Shown: positions 35,369 through 45,366, numbered from the stretch's first letter. The stretch: DNA of 64,000 nucleotides from Mycobacterium sp. DL592 (GCF_011694515.1 NZ_CP050192.1:2911301-2975300); one strand, 5' to 3'. Notes: a model not told the origin generated them from the letters alone. Numbers and translations: made by a program.

Positions 35369-35736
35369 CGCTGAATCTCGTAGTGCGGGTTGTAGATGGC
35401 CTTGCTGCCGTTCTCCAGGGTCCCCAGCCGGCCGTGGACCCGCAGGGTCCGCCCGGACTCGATGCCGGGGATGCGGCGCTGGCCCAGCCAGACCAGGGTG
35501 ACGGTGTCGGTGCCGTCGAACAGTTCGGCGCGCACACCGCCCGCACAGCCCTTGGCATTGGTGTCCACACTGCGCAGCGTGCCGACCATCGTGACTTCTT
35601 GTCCGCGCCGACAATCGACGGCCCGATGCGCACCGGTACTGACGGCCTCGCCGGTCAGCTCCTCGGCGTCTCGTTGTTCGGGATCTTCCGTCAACCGACG
35701 CGTGATGCGGCGAACAAAACCTTCGGCCGTAGCCAT
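35365..35736 (-). CDS. OB-fold nucleic-acid-binding protein (Rv2694c-like)
   Basis: A 123-residue protein with an OB-fold core (VTMVGTLRSVD ... LRVHGRLGTLENG) like the tRNA/RecG-type nucleic-acid-binding fold. The ATG at 35736 has AGGAGAGG 2 nt upstream, a strong ribosome-binding site. It is translationally coupled (TTGA overlap) to the DUF3159 gene. The pairing of a soluble OB-fold protein with a membrane protein is conserved in mycobacteria, but the job is unknown. Confidence 0.82.
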   Translation of the reverse strand: MATAEGFVRRITRRLTEDPEQRDAEELTGEAVSTGAHRAVDCRRGQEVTMVGTLRSVDTNAKGCAGGVRAELFDGTDTVTLVWLGQRRIPGIESGRTLRVHGRLGTLENGSKAIYNPHYEIQR

Positions 35737-35854
35737 GGCCTCTCCTGAAGTTCGATCACACTGCCAACGTCACGGTAGACCTCTTGGTTCCCCAATGCCA
35801 CGTGGCATACCCGGAGCAGACCCGGTTGTATCGGCACAGGGCACGATTGCCGCT

Positions 35855-36559
35855 ATGTCGATCACTCTGCGTGGCGTCGCGGCGGTTCTGCTGCCCGGAA
35901 CCGGGTCCGACGACGACTACGTCTACCGCGCCTTCGGCGACCCCCTGCATCAGGCCGGCGCGGTCGTGGTGGCTACCGCACCACAGCCGGGCCGCCTGGT
36001 CAGCGGGTACGTACAAGCCCTCGACGACGCCGCCCGGCACGCACCGATCGTGGTGGGCGGGGTCTCGATCGGCGCGGCCGTCGCCGCGGCGTGGGCGCTG
36101 GCGCACCCCGAGCGCACTGTGGGAGTGCTGGCGGCGCTGCCGCCGTGGACCGGTGAGCCGCACCAGGCCGCGGCCGCGCTATCCGCCCGCCACACCGCAC
36201 ATCAGCTCCGCACCGACGGGCTGGCGGCCACCACGGCGCAGATGCGCGCATCGAGCCCGGCCTGGCTGGCCGGCGAGCTCACCCGCAGCTGGCTGGCGCA
36301 GTGGCCCCAGTTGCCCGAGGCTATGGAGGAAGCCGCCGGCTACGTCTGCCCCACCATCGCCGAATTCGAGGGGCTGGCTGTGCCGATGGGCGTGGTCGGC
36401 GCCACCGACGACCCGATCCATCCGCTGGAGGTGGCATTGGAGTGGGTGACCGCGGCACCGCGCGCGGCGCTACGCACCGTGACGCTCGACGAGTTCGGGC
36501 CGCAGCCGAGCCTGTTGGGTGCAGCGTGCGTGGCGGCGCTGATCGACGCCGCCGGCTAA
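35855..36559 (+). CDS. Alpha/beta-hydrolase family protein (Rv2695-like)
   Basis: A 234-residue soluble hydrolase. The N-terminal oxyanion loop is in LLPGTGSDDD, and the nucleophile elbow is GGVSIGAAVA (G-x-S-x-G) near residue 74. A late acid in GATDDPIHPLE supplies the Asp/His catalytic region. There is no signal peptide. The substrate is unknown. The ATG at 35855 fits family length; CACGAT 7 nt upstream could serve as a minimal -10. Its stop codon directly abuts that of the convergent DUF3710 gene. Confidence 0.8.
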   Translation: MSITLRGVAAVLLPGTGSDDDYVYRAFGDPLHQAGAVVVATAPQPGRLVSGYVQALDDAARHAPIVVGGVSIGAAVAAAWALAHPERTVGVLAALPPWTGEPHQAAAALSARHTAHQLRTDGLAATTAQMRASSPAWLAGELTRSWLAQWPQLPEAMEEAAGYVCPTIAEFEGLAVPMGVVGATDDPIHPLEVALEWVTAAPRAALRTVTLDEFGPQPSLLGAACVAALIDAAG

Positions 36560-37348
36560 CTAGCCGCCGGTGTTGGTGCTGCGCAGCTGCTGCATGGCCG
36601 ACCCCGACGCGCCGCGCCGCTCGGCGGGCGCAAGGCCCTGCTGCTGCTGCTCGATCAGCGCCTGCTGAGCGGCGGCCATCTGCGCCTGCTGGGCGGCAGC
36701 CATCTGGGCCTGCTGGGCGGCGGCCTGGCGCAGCTGTTCGGCCATCGGCTCGGGCAGCTGCACCGGCAGCGGCGTACGCACCGGCAACGGTGTGTCGCCA
36801 CGGCGAACGACGGTGTCGGACAACGCTTCCCGCGCCTCGGCGGTCAGCAGCTCCATGGTTTCGGCGGCGCCGTTGACCACGCACCGGATCATCCACCGGA
36901 ATCCGTCGACCCCGATGAACCGCACGACACCGGCGCCGGTGCCCACGACTTCGCGACCCCACGGGCCGTCCTGGATGGATACCTGGGCGTTGTCCTTGCG
37001 CAGCGAGTCGGCCAGTTCGCCGGCGACCTCGCGCCACAGACCGGTTGTCTTGGGGGCGGCGTAGGCGGCGATGGTGAACCGGCCGTTGGGGGTGACGACC
37101 CAGATCGCGCTGGGCACGCCACCCTCGTTGAGTTCGACCTGGACCTGACCGGCCGCCGGCATCGGGATCAGCACCGAACCGAGATCGAGGCGCGCCTGCG
37201 CGGCGTCGTCGGGGTTGTCGAAGTCCTCGATGTCGAAGGGCCCGCCGTCGAACTCCTCGGGGTCCTCGTCATGCGATTCGGGCGCCACCACCGGCGTGTC
37301 CGGGGTCTCGTCGCGGGAATCGTCGTTGTTACGTCTGCCGAATGCCAT
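36560..37348 (-). CDS. DUF3710 family protein (Rv2696c-like)
   Basis: A 262-residue conserved actinobacterial protein. The N-terminal 55 residues are acidic and disordered, the globular DUF3710 core spans about 55-200 (VELNEGGVPSAIWVVTPNGR), and the C-terminus is a Gln/Ala region with tandem AQQAQMAA units that may form a coiled coil. The ATG at 37348 shares a base with the dut stop (TGATG), so translation is coupled to dut. Its function is unknown. There is no signal peptide. Confidence 0.82.
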   Translation of the reverse strand: MAFGRRNNDDSRDETPDTPVVAPESHDEDPEEFDGGPFDIEDFDNPDDAAQARLDLGSVLIPMPAAGQVQVELNEGGVPSAIWVVTPNGRFTIAAYAAPKTTGLWREVAGELADSLRKDNAQVSIQDGPWGREVVGTGAGVVRFIGVDGFRWMIRCVVNGAAETMELLTAEAREALSDTVVRRGDTPLPVRTPLPVQLPEPMAEQLRQAAAQQAQMAAAQQAQMAAAQQALIEQQQQGLAPAERRGASGSAMQQLRSTNTGG

Positions 37349-37812
37349 CACAAACTCGCATGTCCGCCGGAGGATCCGTGGCCGCCCTCGCCACGGGTGG
37401 TGTCTGCCAGTCCGGCCTCGTCGAACGAGGCCACTTCGACCAGCTCTGGTAGTTCGACCCGCTGGACCACGAGCTGGGCGATGCGGTCACCGCGCCGAAT
37501 CTCGATCGGCGTGGTGGGGTCGAGGTTGATCAGTGAGACCTTGATTTCCCCGCGATAGCCCGCATCAATCGTGCCGGGGCTGTTCACGATCGAAAGGCCA
37601 ACGCGCGCAGCCAAACCGGAGCGCGGATGAACCAGGCCGACCATGCCGTGGGGAATCGCGACGGCGATCCCGGTGCCCACCAGAGCACGATGCCCGGGCG
37701 CCAGGTCGACGTCCTGCGTCGCGTACAGATCGACCCCGGCATCACCGGCATGGGCGCGGCTGGGCATAGGAAGATCGCGGTCCAGGCGAACCACCGCGAG
37801 ACTGGTCGGCAC
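37348..37812 (-). CDS. dut: Deoxyuridine triphosphatase
   Basis: A 154-residue trimeric dUTPase hydrolysing dUTP to dUMP. The five motifs are present: [44 protein letters not shown], and [11 protein letters not shown]. Length matches the M. tuberculosis enzyme. The GTG at 37812 has TAGTCT 8 nt upstream. It is the first gene of dut-DUF3710 and divergent from the DUF3093 gene, with only 25 bp between start codons. Confidence 0.97.
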   Translation of the reverse strand: MPTSLAVVRLDRDLPMPSRAHAGDAGVDLYATQDVDLAPGHRALVGTGIAVAIPHGMVGLVHPRSGLAARVGLSIVNSPGTIDAGYRGEIKVSLINLDPTTPIEIRRGDRIAQLVVQRVELPELVEVASFDEAGLADTTRGEGGHGSSGGHASL

Positions 37813-37820
37813 GATGCCAC

Positions 37821-37830
37821 AGACTACCCT
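37821..37830. promoter_or_regulatory. Overlapping divergent -10 elements of dut and the DUF3093 gene
   Basis: On the minus strand TAGTCT (37821-37826) precedes the dut GTG by 8 nt. On the plus strand TACCCT (37825-37830) precedes the DUF3093 GTG by 7 nt. The two hexamers share 2 bp, so RNA polymerase cannot open both at once. Confidence 0.5.
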
Positions 37831-37837
37831 TGGCCTC

Positions 37838-38314
37838 GTGTCTGGTTCGCGTGTGACCTCGCAAACCCTGCGGTATCGCGAGCGGCTGTGGGTGCCGTGG
37901 TGGTGGTGGCCGCTGGGTCTGGTGCCGGCGTGGATCATCGCCAAGGAAGTCAACATGGGTGTGCGCTCGCTGCCGCCGTGGCTGCCGTACGTCGTGCTCG
38001 GGCTGGTGGCGGTGGGCGTGTTGCTGTGGCTGTCACGTACCGAGGTCCGGGTGGTCGGCGACGGCCCGGATGTCGAATTGTGGGCAGGCCAAGCGCATCT
38101 GCCGGTCTCCGTGGTGACACGCTCGGCCGAGATTCCACGCACCGCCAAGTCGGCGGCCCTGGGCCGCCAGCTCGACCCGGCGGCGTTCGTCCTGCACCGC
38201 GGGTGGGTCGGCCCCCTCGTCCTGCTGGTCCTCGACGACCCCGACGACCCCACCCCGTACTGGTTGGTCAGCGCGCGGCACCCCGACAGGGTGCTCTCGG
38301 CGCTGCGCAGCTGA
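37838..38314 (+). CDS. DUF3093 membrane protein (Rv2698-like)
   Basis: A 158-residue protein with two adjacent transmembrane helices at about 18-65 ([17 protein letters not shown] and [15 protein letters not shown]) and a C-terminal soluble domain of about 90 residues ([14 protein letters not shown]). The GTG at 37838 is set by the upstream -10. Its function is unknown; it is conserved in Actinobacteria next to dut. It converges on the DUF4193 gene with a 7-bp gap. Confidence 0.82.
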   Translation: MSGSRVTSQTLRYRERLWVPWWWWPLGLVPAWIIAKEVNMGVRSLPPWLPYVVLGLVAVGVLLWLSRTEVRVVGDGPDVELWAGQAHLPVSVVTRSAEIPRTAKSAALGRQLDPAAFVLHRGWVGPLVLLVLDDPDDPTPYWLVSARHPDRVLSALRS

Positions 38315-38321
38315 CTGCCGG

Positions 38322-38624
38322 CTACGCCGCGCAGTCGGTGCAGATCATCGTGCCGTTCTTCTCGCTTGCCAGCCTGCTGCGGTGATGCACCAGGAAACAG
38401 CTCGAACAGGTGAACTCGTCGGCCTGTTTGGGAATGACCCGCACCGACAGTTCCTCCCCCGACAGGTCGGCTCCGGGCAGCTCGAAGTTCTCGGCAGTGT
38501 CTGATTCGTCGACGTCGACGACAGCTGATTGCGCCTCGTTGCGCCGTGCCTTGAGCTCCTCGAGCGAATCCTCGGACACGTCGTCGGTCTCTGAACGCCG
38601 TGGGGCGTCGTAATCGGTAGCCAT
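38322..38624 (-). CDS. DUF4193 zinc-ribbon protein (Rv2699c-like)
   Basis: A 100-residue soluble protein. The N-terminal half is acidic ([15 protein letters not shown]). The C-terminal half carries [13 protein letters not shown] and MICTDCAA, a four-cysteine zinc ribbon. The ATG at 38624 has GAGGGGACAG 4 nt upstream. It is highly conserved in mycobacteria and thought to be important for growth (recollection). A partner or substrate is not evident. Confidence 0.86.
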   Translation of the reverse strand: MATDYDAPRRSETDDVSEDSLEELKARRNEAQSAVVDVDESDTAENFELPGADLSGEELSVRVIPKQADEFTCSSCFLVHHRSRLASEKNGTMICTDCAA

Positions 38625-38782
38625 CGTCTGTCCCCTCGTAACCTCAGCAAGGCTTTGTATCAGCGTCGAACGCATCCGCCAAACGATTCGTGCCCAGATC
38701 ACACCGCGTTGAAGTGTGATTTACGTCACATCTATTGATATCCCGTGTTGGGCGTGTTCGGCCAAGGTGCCCGAGGTGGTTC

Positions 38783-38788
38783 TAGAGT
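38783..38788 (+). promoter_or_regulatory. Leaderless -10 element for the cei-like gene
   Basis: TAGAGT lies 6 nt before the GTG at 38795. An identical TAGAGT with the same 6-nt spacing precedes the PhzF gene at 53431. Confidence 0.5.
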
Positions 38789-38794
38789 GCATCC

Positions 38795-39445
38795 GTGGTC
38801 GCTCAAATTACCGAAGGCACCGCCTTCGACAAGCATGGTCGCCCGTTCCGCCGGCGCAACTATCTGCCCGGGATCATCGCCTTGGGTGTGCTGTTCGCGA
38901 TCACCGCGCTGGTGTGGGGTGTCGTCCTGACCCGCCCCGTCGACGTCCGCGAAGCCGCAGCCTGCAACGCCCCACCTCCGTCGGCCGATGCGGCCGCTCC
39001 CAAGCTCGGTGAGCAGGTCTCGCGATCGACGCTGATCGACGTCGCCCCGGCCAAGCTCGCCGACGCCAAGATCCGGGTGCTCAACGCCAGTGGCCAGGGC
39101 GGCCAGGCCGGCGAGGTGGCCGGGGCGTTGCGTGACGTCGGTTTCGCGCAGCCGACCGCCGCCAATGACCCCGTCTACGCCAATGAGCGGCTCAACTGCC
39201 AGGGCCAGATCCGCTTCGGCGCCAACGGCAAGGCCGGTGCAGCCGCGGTCTGGTTGGTCGCCCCCTGCGTCGAGCTCTACCAGGATGACCGCAAGGACGA
39301 CTCTGTCGACCTGGCCATCGGCACCGACTTCACCACGCTCGCCCACAGCGACGACATCGACGCCGTGCTGGCCGGACTGCGGCCGGACGCCACCGAACCG
39401 GCCGACTCGGCACTGATCGCCAAGATCCACAACGGAACCTGCTGA
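38795..39445 (+). CDS. cei: Cell-envelope integrity protein Cei-like, LytR_C domain (Rv2700-like)
   Basis: A 216-residue protein with a cytosolic basic N-terminus (GRPFRRRNYLPG), one transmembrane helix at about 26-46 (IIALGVLFAITALVWGVVL) and an extracytoplasmic LytR_C domain. The LytR_C hallmark KIRVLNASGQGGQAGEVA lies near residue 90, and two cysteines (LNCQGQ, APCVEL) may form a disulfide. In M. tuberculosis the Rv2700 product supports envelope integrity and virulence (family knowledge). It converges on suhB with a 3-bp gap. Confidence 0.87.
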   Translation: MVAQITEGTAFDKHGRPFRRRNYLPGIIALGVLFAITALVWGVVLTRPVDVREAAACNAPPPSADAAAPKLGEQVSRSTLIDVAPAKLADAKIRVLNASGQGGQAGEVAGALRDVGFAQPTAANDPVYANERLNCQGQIRFGANGKAGAAAVWLVAPCVELYQDDRKDDSVDLAIGTDFTTLAHSDDIDAVLAGLRPDATEPADSALIAKIHNGTC

Positions 39446-39448
39446 CGC

Positions 39449-40294
39449 TCAGTCCAACGCACGCAGGCCCCCGACGCCGTCGAGCGCCTCGACCAGCGGG
39501 CTGAACACCCCCGGCGCGGCAGCCACCAGCACCGCGCCGTCCTCGTCGGCGGGCAGTCGCACCAGCCCGCCGGCTTCAGTGACCACCAAGGCGGCAGCCG
39601 CCCAGTCCCACACGTGCAGGCCGTGTTCATAGTGCGCGTCCAGGCGACCGTCGGCCACCATGCACAGATCCAGCGACGCCGAACCAACCCGCCGGACGTC
39701 CCGCACCAGGGGCAGCAGCTGGGCTAACAACGCCGCCTGCTCGGCGCGCCGGGAAGCCGCATAACTGAAACCGGTACCCACCAACGCCATGGACAGTTCG
39801 GTGACCGGGCGGCACCGCAGGGCCCTGCGCCGACCATCGCGCAGCACGTGCGCGCCCCCGCCCCGCGCCGCCGAGTACACGTCACCGCTGACCACGTCGG
39901 CGACCGCCCCGGCGACCGACACGCCGTCGACCTGAGCGCCGACCGAGACCGCGTAGGCGGGAATGCCGTAAACGAAGTTCACCGTGCCGTCGATGGGGTC
40001 GAGCACCCAGCACACCGCACCGCCGGAATCGGCGCGCGGGCCACCGCCCTCCTCGCCGAGGATCGGGTCGCCCGGGCGCTCGGTGGCGAGCCGATCACGC
40101 AGCAGCGCTTCGGTTTCGGTGTCGACCACGGTGACCGGATCGGTGGCGGTGCTCTTCGCCTGCACCGCGCCGTCCCGGGCGGCGTCAGCCGCCTCGCCGA
40201 AGACCTCGGCACGGCGCCGCCGCACGAAGGCCGCGGCCTCGATGGCCAGCGTCTCGGCCAGCGCGCGCAGATGCTCAGGCGTGTTGTCGCTCAC
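39449..40294 (-). CDS. suhB: Inositol monophosphatase family protein SuhB
   Basis: A 281-residue Mg-dependent phosphatase (Rv2701c). Metal-site motifs are GEEGGG, DPIDGTVNFVYGIP and WDWAAAALVVTEAGG. It may supply inositol for mycothiol and phosphatidylinositol. The GTG at 40294 gives the family N-terminus (SDNTPEHLRALAETLA); an in-frame ATG seven codons upstream (40315) is an alternative. It is divergent from ppgK with an 81-bp gap that probably carries both promoters. Confidence 0.93.
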   Translation of the reverse strand: MSDNTPEHLRALAETLAIEAAAFVRRRRAEVFGEAADAARDGAVQAKSTATDPVTVVDTETEALLRDRLATERPGDPILGEEGGGPRADSGGAVCWVLDPIDGTVNFVYGIPAYAVSVGAQVDGVSVAGAVADVVSGDVYSAARGGGAHVLRDGRRRALRCRPVTELSMALVGTGFSYAASRRAEQAALLAQLLPLVRDVRRVGSASLDLCMVADGRLDAHYEHGLHVWDWAAAALVVTEAGGLVRLPADEDGAVLVAAAPGVFSPLVEALDGVGGLRALD

Positions 40295-40375
40295 CGGGCT
40301 ATCGCAGCACATACAGCGGCGAGTACGCATTAGTGTGTGGATCGCGCAGACCGCCCGCCTCGCCCAGGAGCAGCC

Positions 40376-41152
40376 ATGACCGGAACCGAGACCGCCCCAG
40401 GACAGAACCGAGGATTCGGGGTCGACGTCGGCGGCAGCGGGGTAAAGGGCGGCATCGTCGACCTGGACACCGGCCTGCTCATCGGCGAGCGTTTCAAGCT
40501 CCTCACCCCCCAGCCCGCGACACCCGAGGCGGTCGGCAAAACCGTCGCCGAGGTCGTCAACCACTTCGGCTGGACCGGGCCGCTCGGCGTCACCTACCCG
40601 GGCGTCGTCGTCGACGGGGTCGTGCGCACGGCGGCCAACGTCGACAAGGCCTGGATCGGCACCGACGCCGCGGAGCTCTTCGGCGCTGCGCTGGGCGGCC
40701 GGCAGGTGACGGTCCTCAACGACGCCGACGCCGCTGGGCTTGCCGAGGAACGCCACGGTGCCGGGCGCAGCGTGAACGGCGTCGTCGTGCTGTTGACCTT
40801 CGGCACCGGCATCGGCTCGGCGGTGATCCACAAGGGCGTCCTGCTGCCCAATACCGAGTTCGGCCACCTCGAGGTCGGGGGCAAGGAAGCCGAGCACCGC
40901 GCCGCCTCGTCGGTCAAGGAGCGCAAGGAATGGAGCTACGAGCGGTGGAGCGAAGAAGTGACCAAAGTGCTGGTCGCAGTCGAGAACCTGATCTGGCCTG
41001 ACTTGTTCATCGCCGGCGGCGGGATCAGCCGCAAAGCCGACAAGTGGATCCCGCTGCTGAAGAACCGCACCCCCGTGGTGGCGGCCGAACTGCTCAACGA
41101 GGCGGGCATCGTCGGCGCCGCGATGGCCGCCGCAGGCGACGCCGAACACTGA
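40376..41152 (+). CDS. ppgK: Polyphosphate/ATP glucokinase
   Basis: A 258-residue ROK-type kinase (Rv2702) that phosphorylates glucose with polyphosphate or ATP. The phosphate-1 loop is GVDVGGSGVKGG; the sugar-binding NDADAAGLAE holds the catalytic Asp; LTFGTGIGSAVI is the phosphate-2 loop; GHLEVGGKEAEHRA is the PPGK-type signature. The ATG at 40376 has AGGAG 8 nt upstream. It lies just ahead of sigA, as in M. tuberculosis, separated by a 176-bp promoter region. Confidence 0.95.
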   Translation: MTGTETAPGQNRGFGVDVGGSGVKGGIVDLDTGLLIGERFKLLTPQPATPEAVGKTVAEVVNHFGWTGPLGVTYPGVVVDGVVRTAANVDKAWIGTDAAELFGAALGGRQVTVLNDADAAGLAEERHGAGRSVNGVVVLLTFGTGIGSAVIHKGVLLPNTEFGHLEVGGKEAEHRAASSVKERKEWSYERWSEEVTKVLVAVENLIWPDLFIAGGGISRKADKWIPLLKNRTPVVAAELLNEAGIVGAAMAAAGDAEH

Positions 41153-41159
41153 ATTTTGC

Positions 41160-41172
41160 CCGCTGAGCGGGT
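41160..41172. other. Short palindrome after ppgK
   Basis: CCCGCT-G-AGCGGG-type perfect 6-bp inverted repeat with a 1-base centre, 8 bp after the ppgK stop and about 19 bp upstream of the sigA -10. The centre is too tight for a stable hairpin, so an operator is as likely as a terminator. Confidence 0.35.
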
Positions 41173-41190
41173 GCAGGGCCCAGCAGTCGT

Positions 41191-41196
41191 TACAAT
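41191..41196 (+). promoter_or_regulatory. -10 element of a sigA promoter
   Basis: TACAAT in GTTACAATGG, a near-consensus housekeeping -10, 132 bp before the sigA GTG. It predicts an untranslated leader of about 125 nt. No clear -35 is visible at 17 bp spacing, as is usual in mycobacteria. Confidence 0.55.
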
Positions 41197-41328
41197 GGTC
41201 GTCGGCGGCCGCCTACCGGATAGCGGCAAGTATCCACAACGAGATCCACGCCGATATTCCTGATAGCCGACGCTTTCGGTCGGGCGCGCCCACGCCCGCC
41301 GACAGCCAGCACGACCGAAAGGGTGTAC

Positions 41329-42816
<1,488 letters not shown>

Positions 42817-43003
42817 GCAGCTTTATCCGCGCTTCCCCCGAGCGTGCAAACTGGGCGGGAGCGGCCCATGTCCAGCACGCTTCAGTTGCTTGGACTTCGA
42901 GCACTGGGAGGAAGCCGCCCCCGCGTAATTGACGCTAGCGGCCGTCGACCACCCACGACAACCGCTGGGCAAAACTCAGGTGCGGACGCCGGCCAGACCT
43001 GCC

Positions 43004-43009
43004 TACCCT
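43004..43009 (+). promoter_or_regulatory. Leaderless -10 element for the RidA-like gene
   Basis: TACCCT lies 7 nt before the GTG at 43017. The remaining part of the 200-bp gap after sigA shows no other convincing feature. Confidence 0.45.
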
Positions 43010-43016
43010 GACCGGC

Positions 43017-43385
43017 GTGGCCAACCGGAAGAACCTGTCCTCTGAATCCGTCTACGAACCCGAAGTCGGGTACTCCCGGGCGGTGCGGACCGGGCCGCTG
43101 ATCTCCGTCGCGGGAACCACCGGCCCGGGTGCCGATATCACCGAGCAAACACGAAATGCGTTGCGCCGCATCCAATCTGCATTGGCCTCACTCGGCGGTG
43201 GGCTGTCCGACGTCATTCGCACCCGGATCTACGTCACCGACATCTCCCAGTGGCGTGAGGTCGGGGCGGTACACGCCGAGTTCTTCGGTGCGGTCAAGCC
43301 GGCCGCCACCATGGTCGAGGTGTCGGCGCTGATCGAGCCCGATCTGCTGGTCGAGATCGAAGCCGATGCCTACGTCGCGGACTGA
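43017..43385 (+). CDS. RidA/YjgF-family protein (Rv2704-like)
   Basis: A 122-residue trimeric-type RidA domain protein. The family Arg in TRIYVTDISQW (near residue 72) is present, as are GPLISVAGTTG and the C-terminal VEVSALIEPDLLVEIEADA (last strand). Classical RidA deaminates reactive enamines and imines; subfamily assignment is uncertain. The 3' end overlaps the convergent DUF952 gene by 16 bp. It sits directly after sigA, as in M. tuberculosis. Confidence 0.86.
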   Translation: MANRKNLSSESVYEPEVGYSRAVRTGPLISVAGTTGPGADITEQTRNALRRIQSALASLGGGLSDVIRTRIYVTDISQWREVGAVHAEFFGAVKPAATMVEVSALIEPDLLVEIEADAYVAD

Positions 43386-43735
43386 AACGGCGGAAAGCTC
43401 CCATCGGGTCCCGGCAGGTAGGTGGCGACCTCCACGACAGCGTCGACCGGCAACGGGCCGTACAGGTGCGGGAACAACATCGACGCGGGATCCGTTGGCA
43501 CACCGGGTTCCCACCGCAACGGCGCGGTCAGGACCCGCGGGTCGATGTGCAGCAGCACCAGGTCCGTACGGCCGGCGAAAAGCCGGTTGGCCGGCAGGTG
43601 AACCTGGTGCGGCGCCGACAGGTGGACGAACCCGACGTCGGTCAGCGACGAGGGGCAAAGTTCGCCGACGCCCCTGGCATCGTCCCAGTCACGCCGTCCA
43701 CACAGGTGGAGTAAGAAATCGGGATTCGGGTACAT
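43370..43735 (-). CDS. DUF952 family protein (Rv2705c-like)
   Basis: A 121-residue soluble protein beginning MYPNPDFLLHLCGRRDWD. DUF952 hallmarks are GFVHLSAPHQVHLPANRLF and a following LVLLHIDPRVL. The fold is ADP-ribosyltransferase-like by family knowledge, but no activity is established. Its last 16 bp overlap the convergent RidA-like gene. Confidence 0.82.
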   Translation of the reverse strand: MYPNPDFLLHLCGRRDWDDARGVGELCPSSLTDVGFVHLSAPHQVHLPANRLFAGRTDLVLLHIDPRVLTAPLRWEPGVPTDPASMLFPHLYGPLPVDAVVEVATYLPGPDGSFPPFQSAT

Positions 43736-43895
43736 ACGACCACACTGCATCACCCGCAACACGACGGAGCGTGAGACACGACACAACGTCAAACCCCCGG
43801 GGAACAAGGCCGGAACGCAAAACGTCTGAGACAGTAGAGATACGCGACGGTGGCGCCGAAACCGCCGGCGCGCTGAGCACCTTACGGAGGAGCCC

Positions 43896-44087
43896 ATGAC
43901 CGCATTCTTGACCAGTCCCGAATTGACTAGGGCTGATCGCTGCGACCGCTGCGGTGCAGCGGCCCGAGTGCGGGCCAAGCTGCCCTCCGGTGCGGAATTG
44001 CTGTTCTGCCAGCACCACGCTAACGAGCACCAGGCCAAGCTGATCGAGCTGGCAGCCGTGATCGAAGTGAGTCCCGCGGACGCATGA
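43896..44087 (+). CDS. Small zinc-binding protein, DUF7455-like
   Basis: A 63-residue protein with CDRCGAAARVRA and LFCQHHANEH, which together give Cys/His ligands for one zinc. The ATG at 43896 follows GGAGGAG by 4 nt, a strong ribosome-binding site that supports expression. It is common in Actinobacteria, often near sigma-factor or ribosomal genes; the family number is from memory. Its function is unknown. Confidence 0.78.
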   Translation: MTAFLTSPELTRADRCDRCGAAARVRAKLPSGAELLFCQHHANEHQAKLIELAAVIEVSPADA

Positions 44088-44147
44088 CGTGGCCTGACGG
44101 CCACGTCGCTGGGCAGGACGGGAACCGTCAGGAATGCTGGACTGGTC

Positions 44148-45140
44148 ATGACTGACCAGCCTGCGAAACCATCCCGCCATCACGTGTGGCGCATCGCCAA
44201 GCGAACCCTGTCGAAAAGCTGGGACGACTCGATCTTCTCCGAGTCCGCCCAGGCGGGTTTCTGGTCGGTGCTCTCCTTGCCGCCTCTGCTGCTCGGCATG
44301 CTCGGCAGCCTCGCCTACATCGCGCCGCTGTTCGGGCCCGACACCCTGCAGCGGATCCAAGACCAGCTGATCAGCACCTCGAACAGCTTCTTCTCCAAGA
44401 ACGTCGTGGCCGAGATCATCGAGCCGACGGTGCGCGACATCGTCGTCGGTGCCCGCGGTGAGGTCGTCTCGGTGGGTTTCGTCATCAGTCTGTGGGCGGG
44501 CTCGTCAGCGGTATCGGCGTTCGTCGACTCCGTCGTCGAGGCCCATGACCAGACCCCGTTACGCCACCCGGTGCGCCAGCGCTTCTTCGCCCTGGGCCTG
44601 TACGTGGTGATGTTGGTGGTGGTGATCGCGGCCGCCCCGTTCGTCGCGCTCGGTCCGCGCAAGGTCTCCGAGTACATCCCCGACAGCTGGGACAACGTGC
44701 TGCAGCACGGCTACTTCCCCGTGCTGATGTTCGTGGTGGTCGTGGCCGTGACCGTGCTCTACCGGGTGTCGCTGCCCAGACCACTGCCGACCCATCGGCT
44801 GGTGTGGGGTGCGGTGCTGGCGGTGGCGGTGTTCGTGGTGGCCACGATGGGCCTTCGGTTCTACCTGACCTGGATCACCAGCACCGGCTACACCTACGGC
44901 GCGCTGGCCACACCGATCGCGTTCTTGCTGTTCGCGTTCTTCCTGGGCTTCGCGATCATGATCGGTGCCGAACTCAACGCCGCAATCCAGGAGGAGTTCC
45001 CCGCACCGATCCCCCGCGGCCGCCAGCTGCGGACGTGGCTCGAACACAAGGCGCGCTCGTTGGGCGAGAGCACCGGGGAGGCGGCCAAGCCCGCGCACCC
45101 CAGCCCGGAACCCACGGCCGAGCCGGTCAGCCCTTCTTGA
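44148..45140 (+). CDS. YihY/BrkB-family membrane protein (Rv2707-like)
   Basis: A 330-residue integral membrane protein with about six helices (LSLPPLLLGMLGSLAYIAPL, FVISLWAGSSAVSAFVDSVV, and four more). The stretch LWAGSSAVSAFVDSVVEAHD is the YihY/UPF0761 signature. The C-terminal 45 residues are Pro-rich and cytosolic. It has been called ribonuclease BN in old annotations, which is wrong for this family; transport or envelope roles are suspected. The last 14 bp overlap the convergent DUF3039 gene. Confidence 0.86.
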   Translation: MTDQPAKPSRHHVWRIAKRTLSKSWDDSIFSESAQAGFWSVLSLPPLLLGMLGSLAYIAPLFGPDTLQRIQDQLISTSNSFFSKNVVAEIIEPTVRDIVVGARGEVVSVGFVISLWAGSSAVSAFVDSVVEAHDQTPLRHPVRQRFFALGLYVVMLVVVIAAAPFVALGPRKVSEYIPDSWDNVLQHGYFPVLMFVVVVAVTVLYRVSLPRPLPTHRLVWGAVLAVAVFVVATMGLRFYLTWITSTGYTYGALATPIAFLLFAFFLGFAIMIGAELNAAIQEEFPAPIPRGRQLRTWLEHKARSLGESTGEAAKPAHPSPEPTAEPVSPS

Positions 45141-45366
45141 GGCTTTCGTAGACCTTCTTGCAGTCCGGGCAGACCGGCGAACCAGGCTTGGCGGCCCGGG
45201 TCACCGGGAACACCTCGCCGCACAGGGCCACCACGTGGGTTCCCATGACTGCGCTCTCGGCGATCTTGTCCTTCTTGACGTAGTGGAAGACCTTGGGAGT
45301 GTCGTCGTCGGTCCCGTCATCGACGCGTTCGTCGGTGTCGGTGCGCTCGATCGTCTGGGTCTGCAT
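45127..45366 (-). CDS. DUF3039 protein (Rv2708c-like)
   Basis: A 79-residue soluble protein. The N-terminus is polar (TQTIERTDTDERVDDG); the C-terminal half has VALCGEVFPVTRAAKPG and CPDCKKVYE, probably a zinc ribbon of three to four ligands. The ATG at 45366 is preferred; CAGAAT lies 6 nt upstream and may be a leaderless -10. Its function is unknown. It is conserved beside sigB in mycobacteria. Confidence 0.82.
   Translation of the reverse strand: MQTQTIERTDTDERVDDGTDDDTPKVFHYVKKDKIAESAVMGTHVVALCGEVFPVTRAAKPGSPVCPDCKKVYESLKKG

Noticed and set aside
42817..43016. Possible small RNA after sigA
   Set aside because: The 200-bp gap shows only the -10 of the following gene; no convincing hairpin with a promoter was seen.
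44148..45140. YihY/BrkB protein as ribonuclease BN
   Set aside because: Old misannotation; the sequence is a polytopic membrane protein without nuclease motifs.
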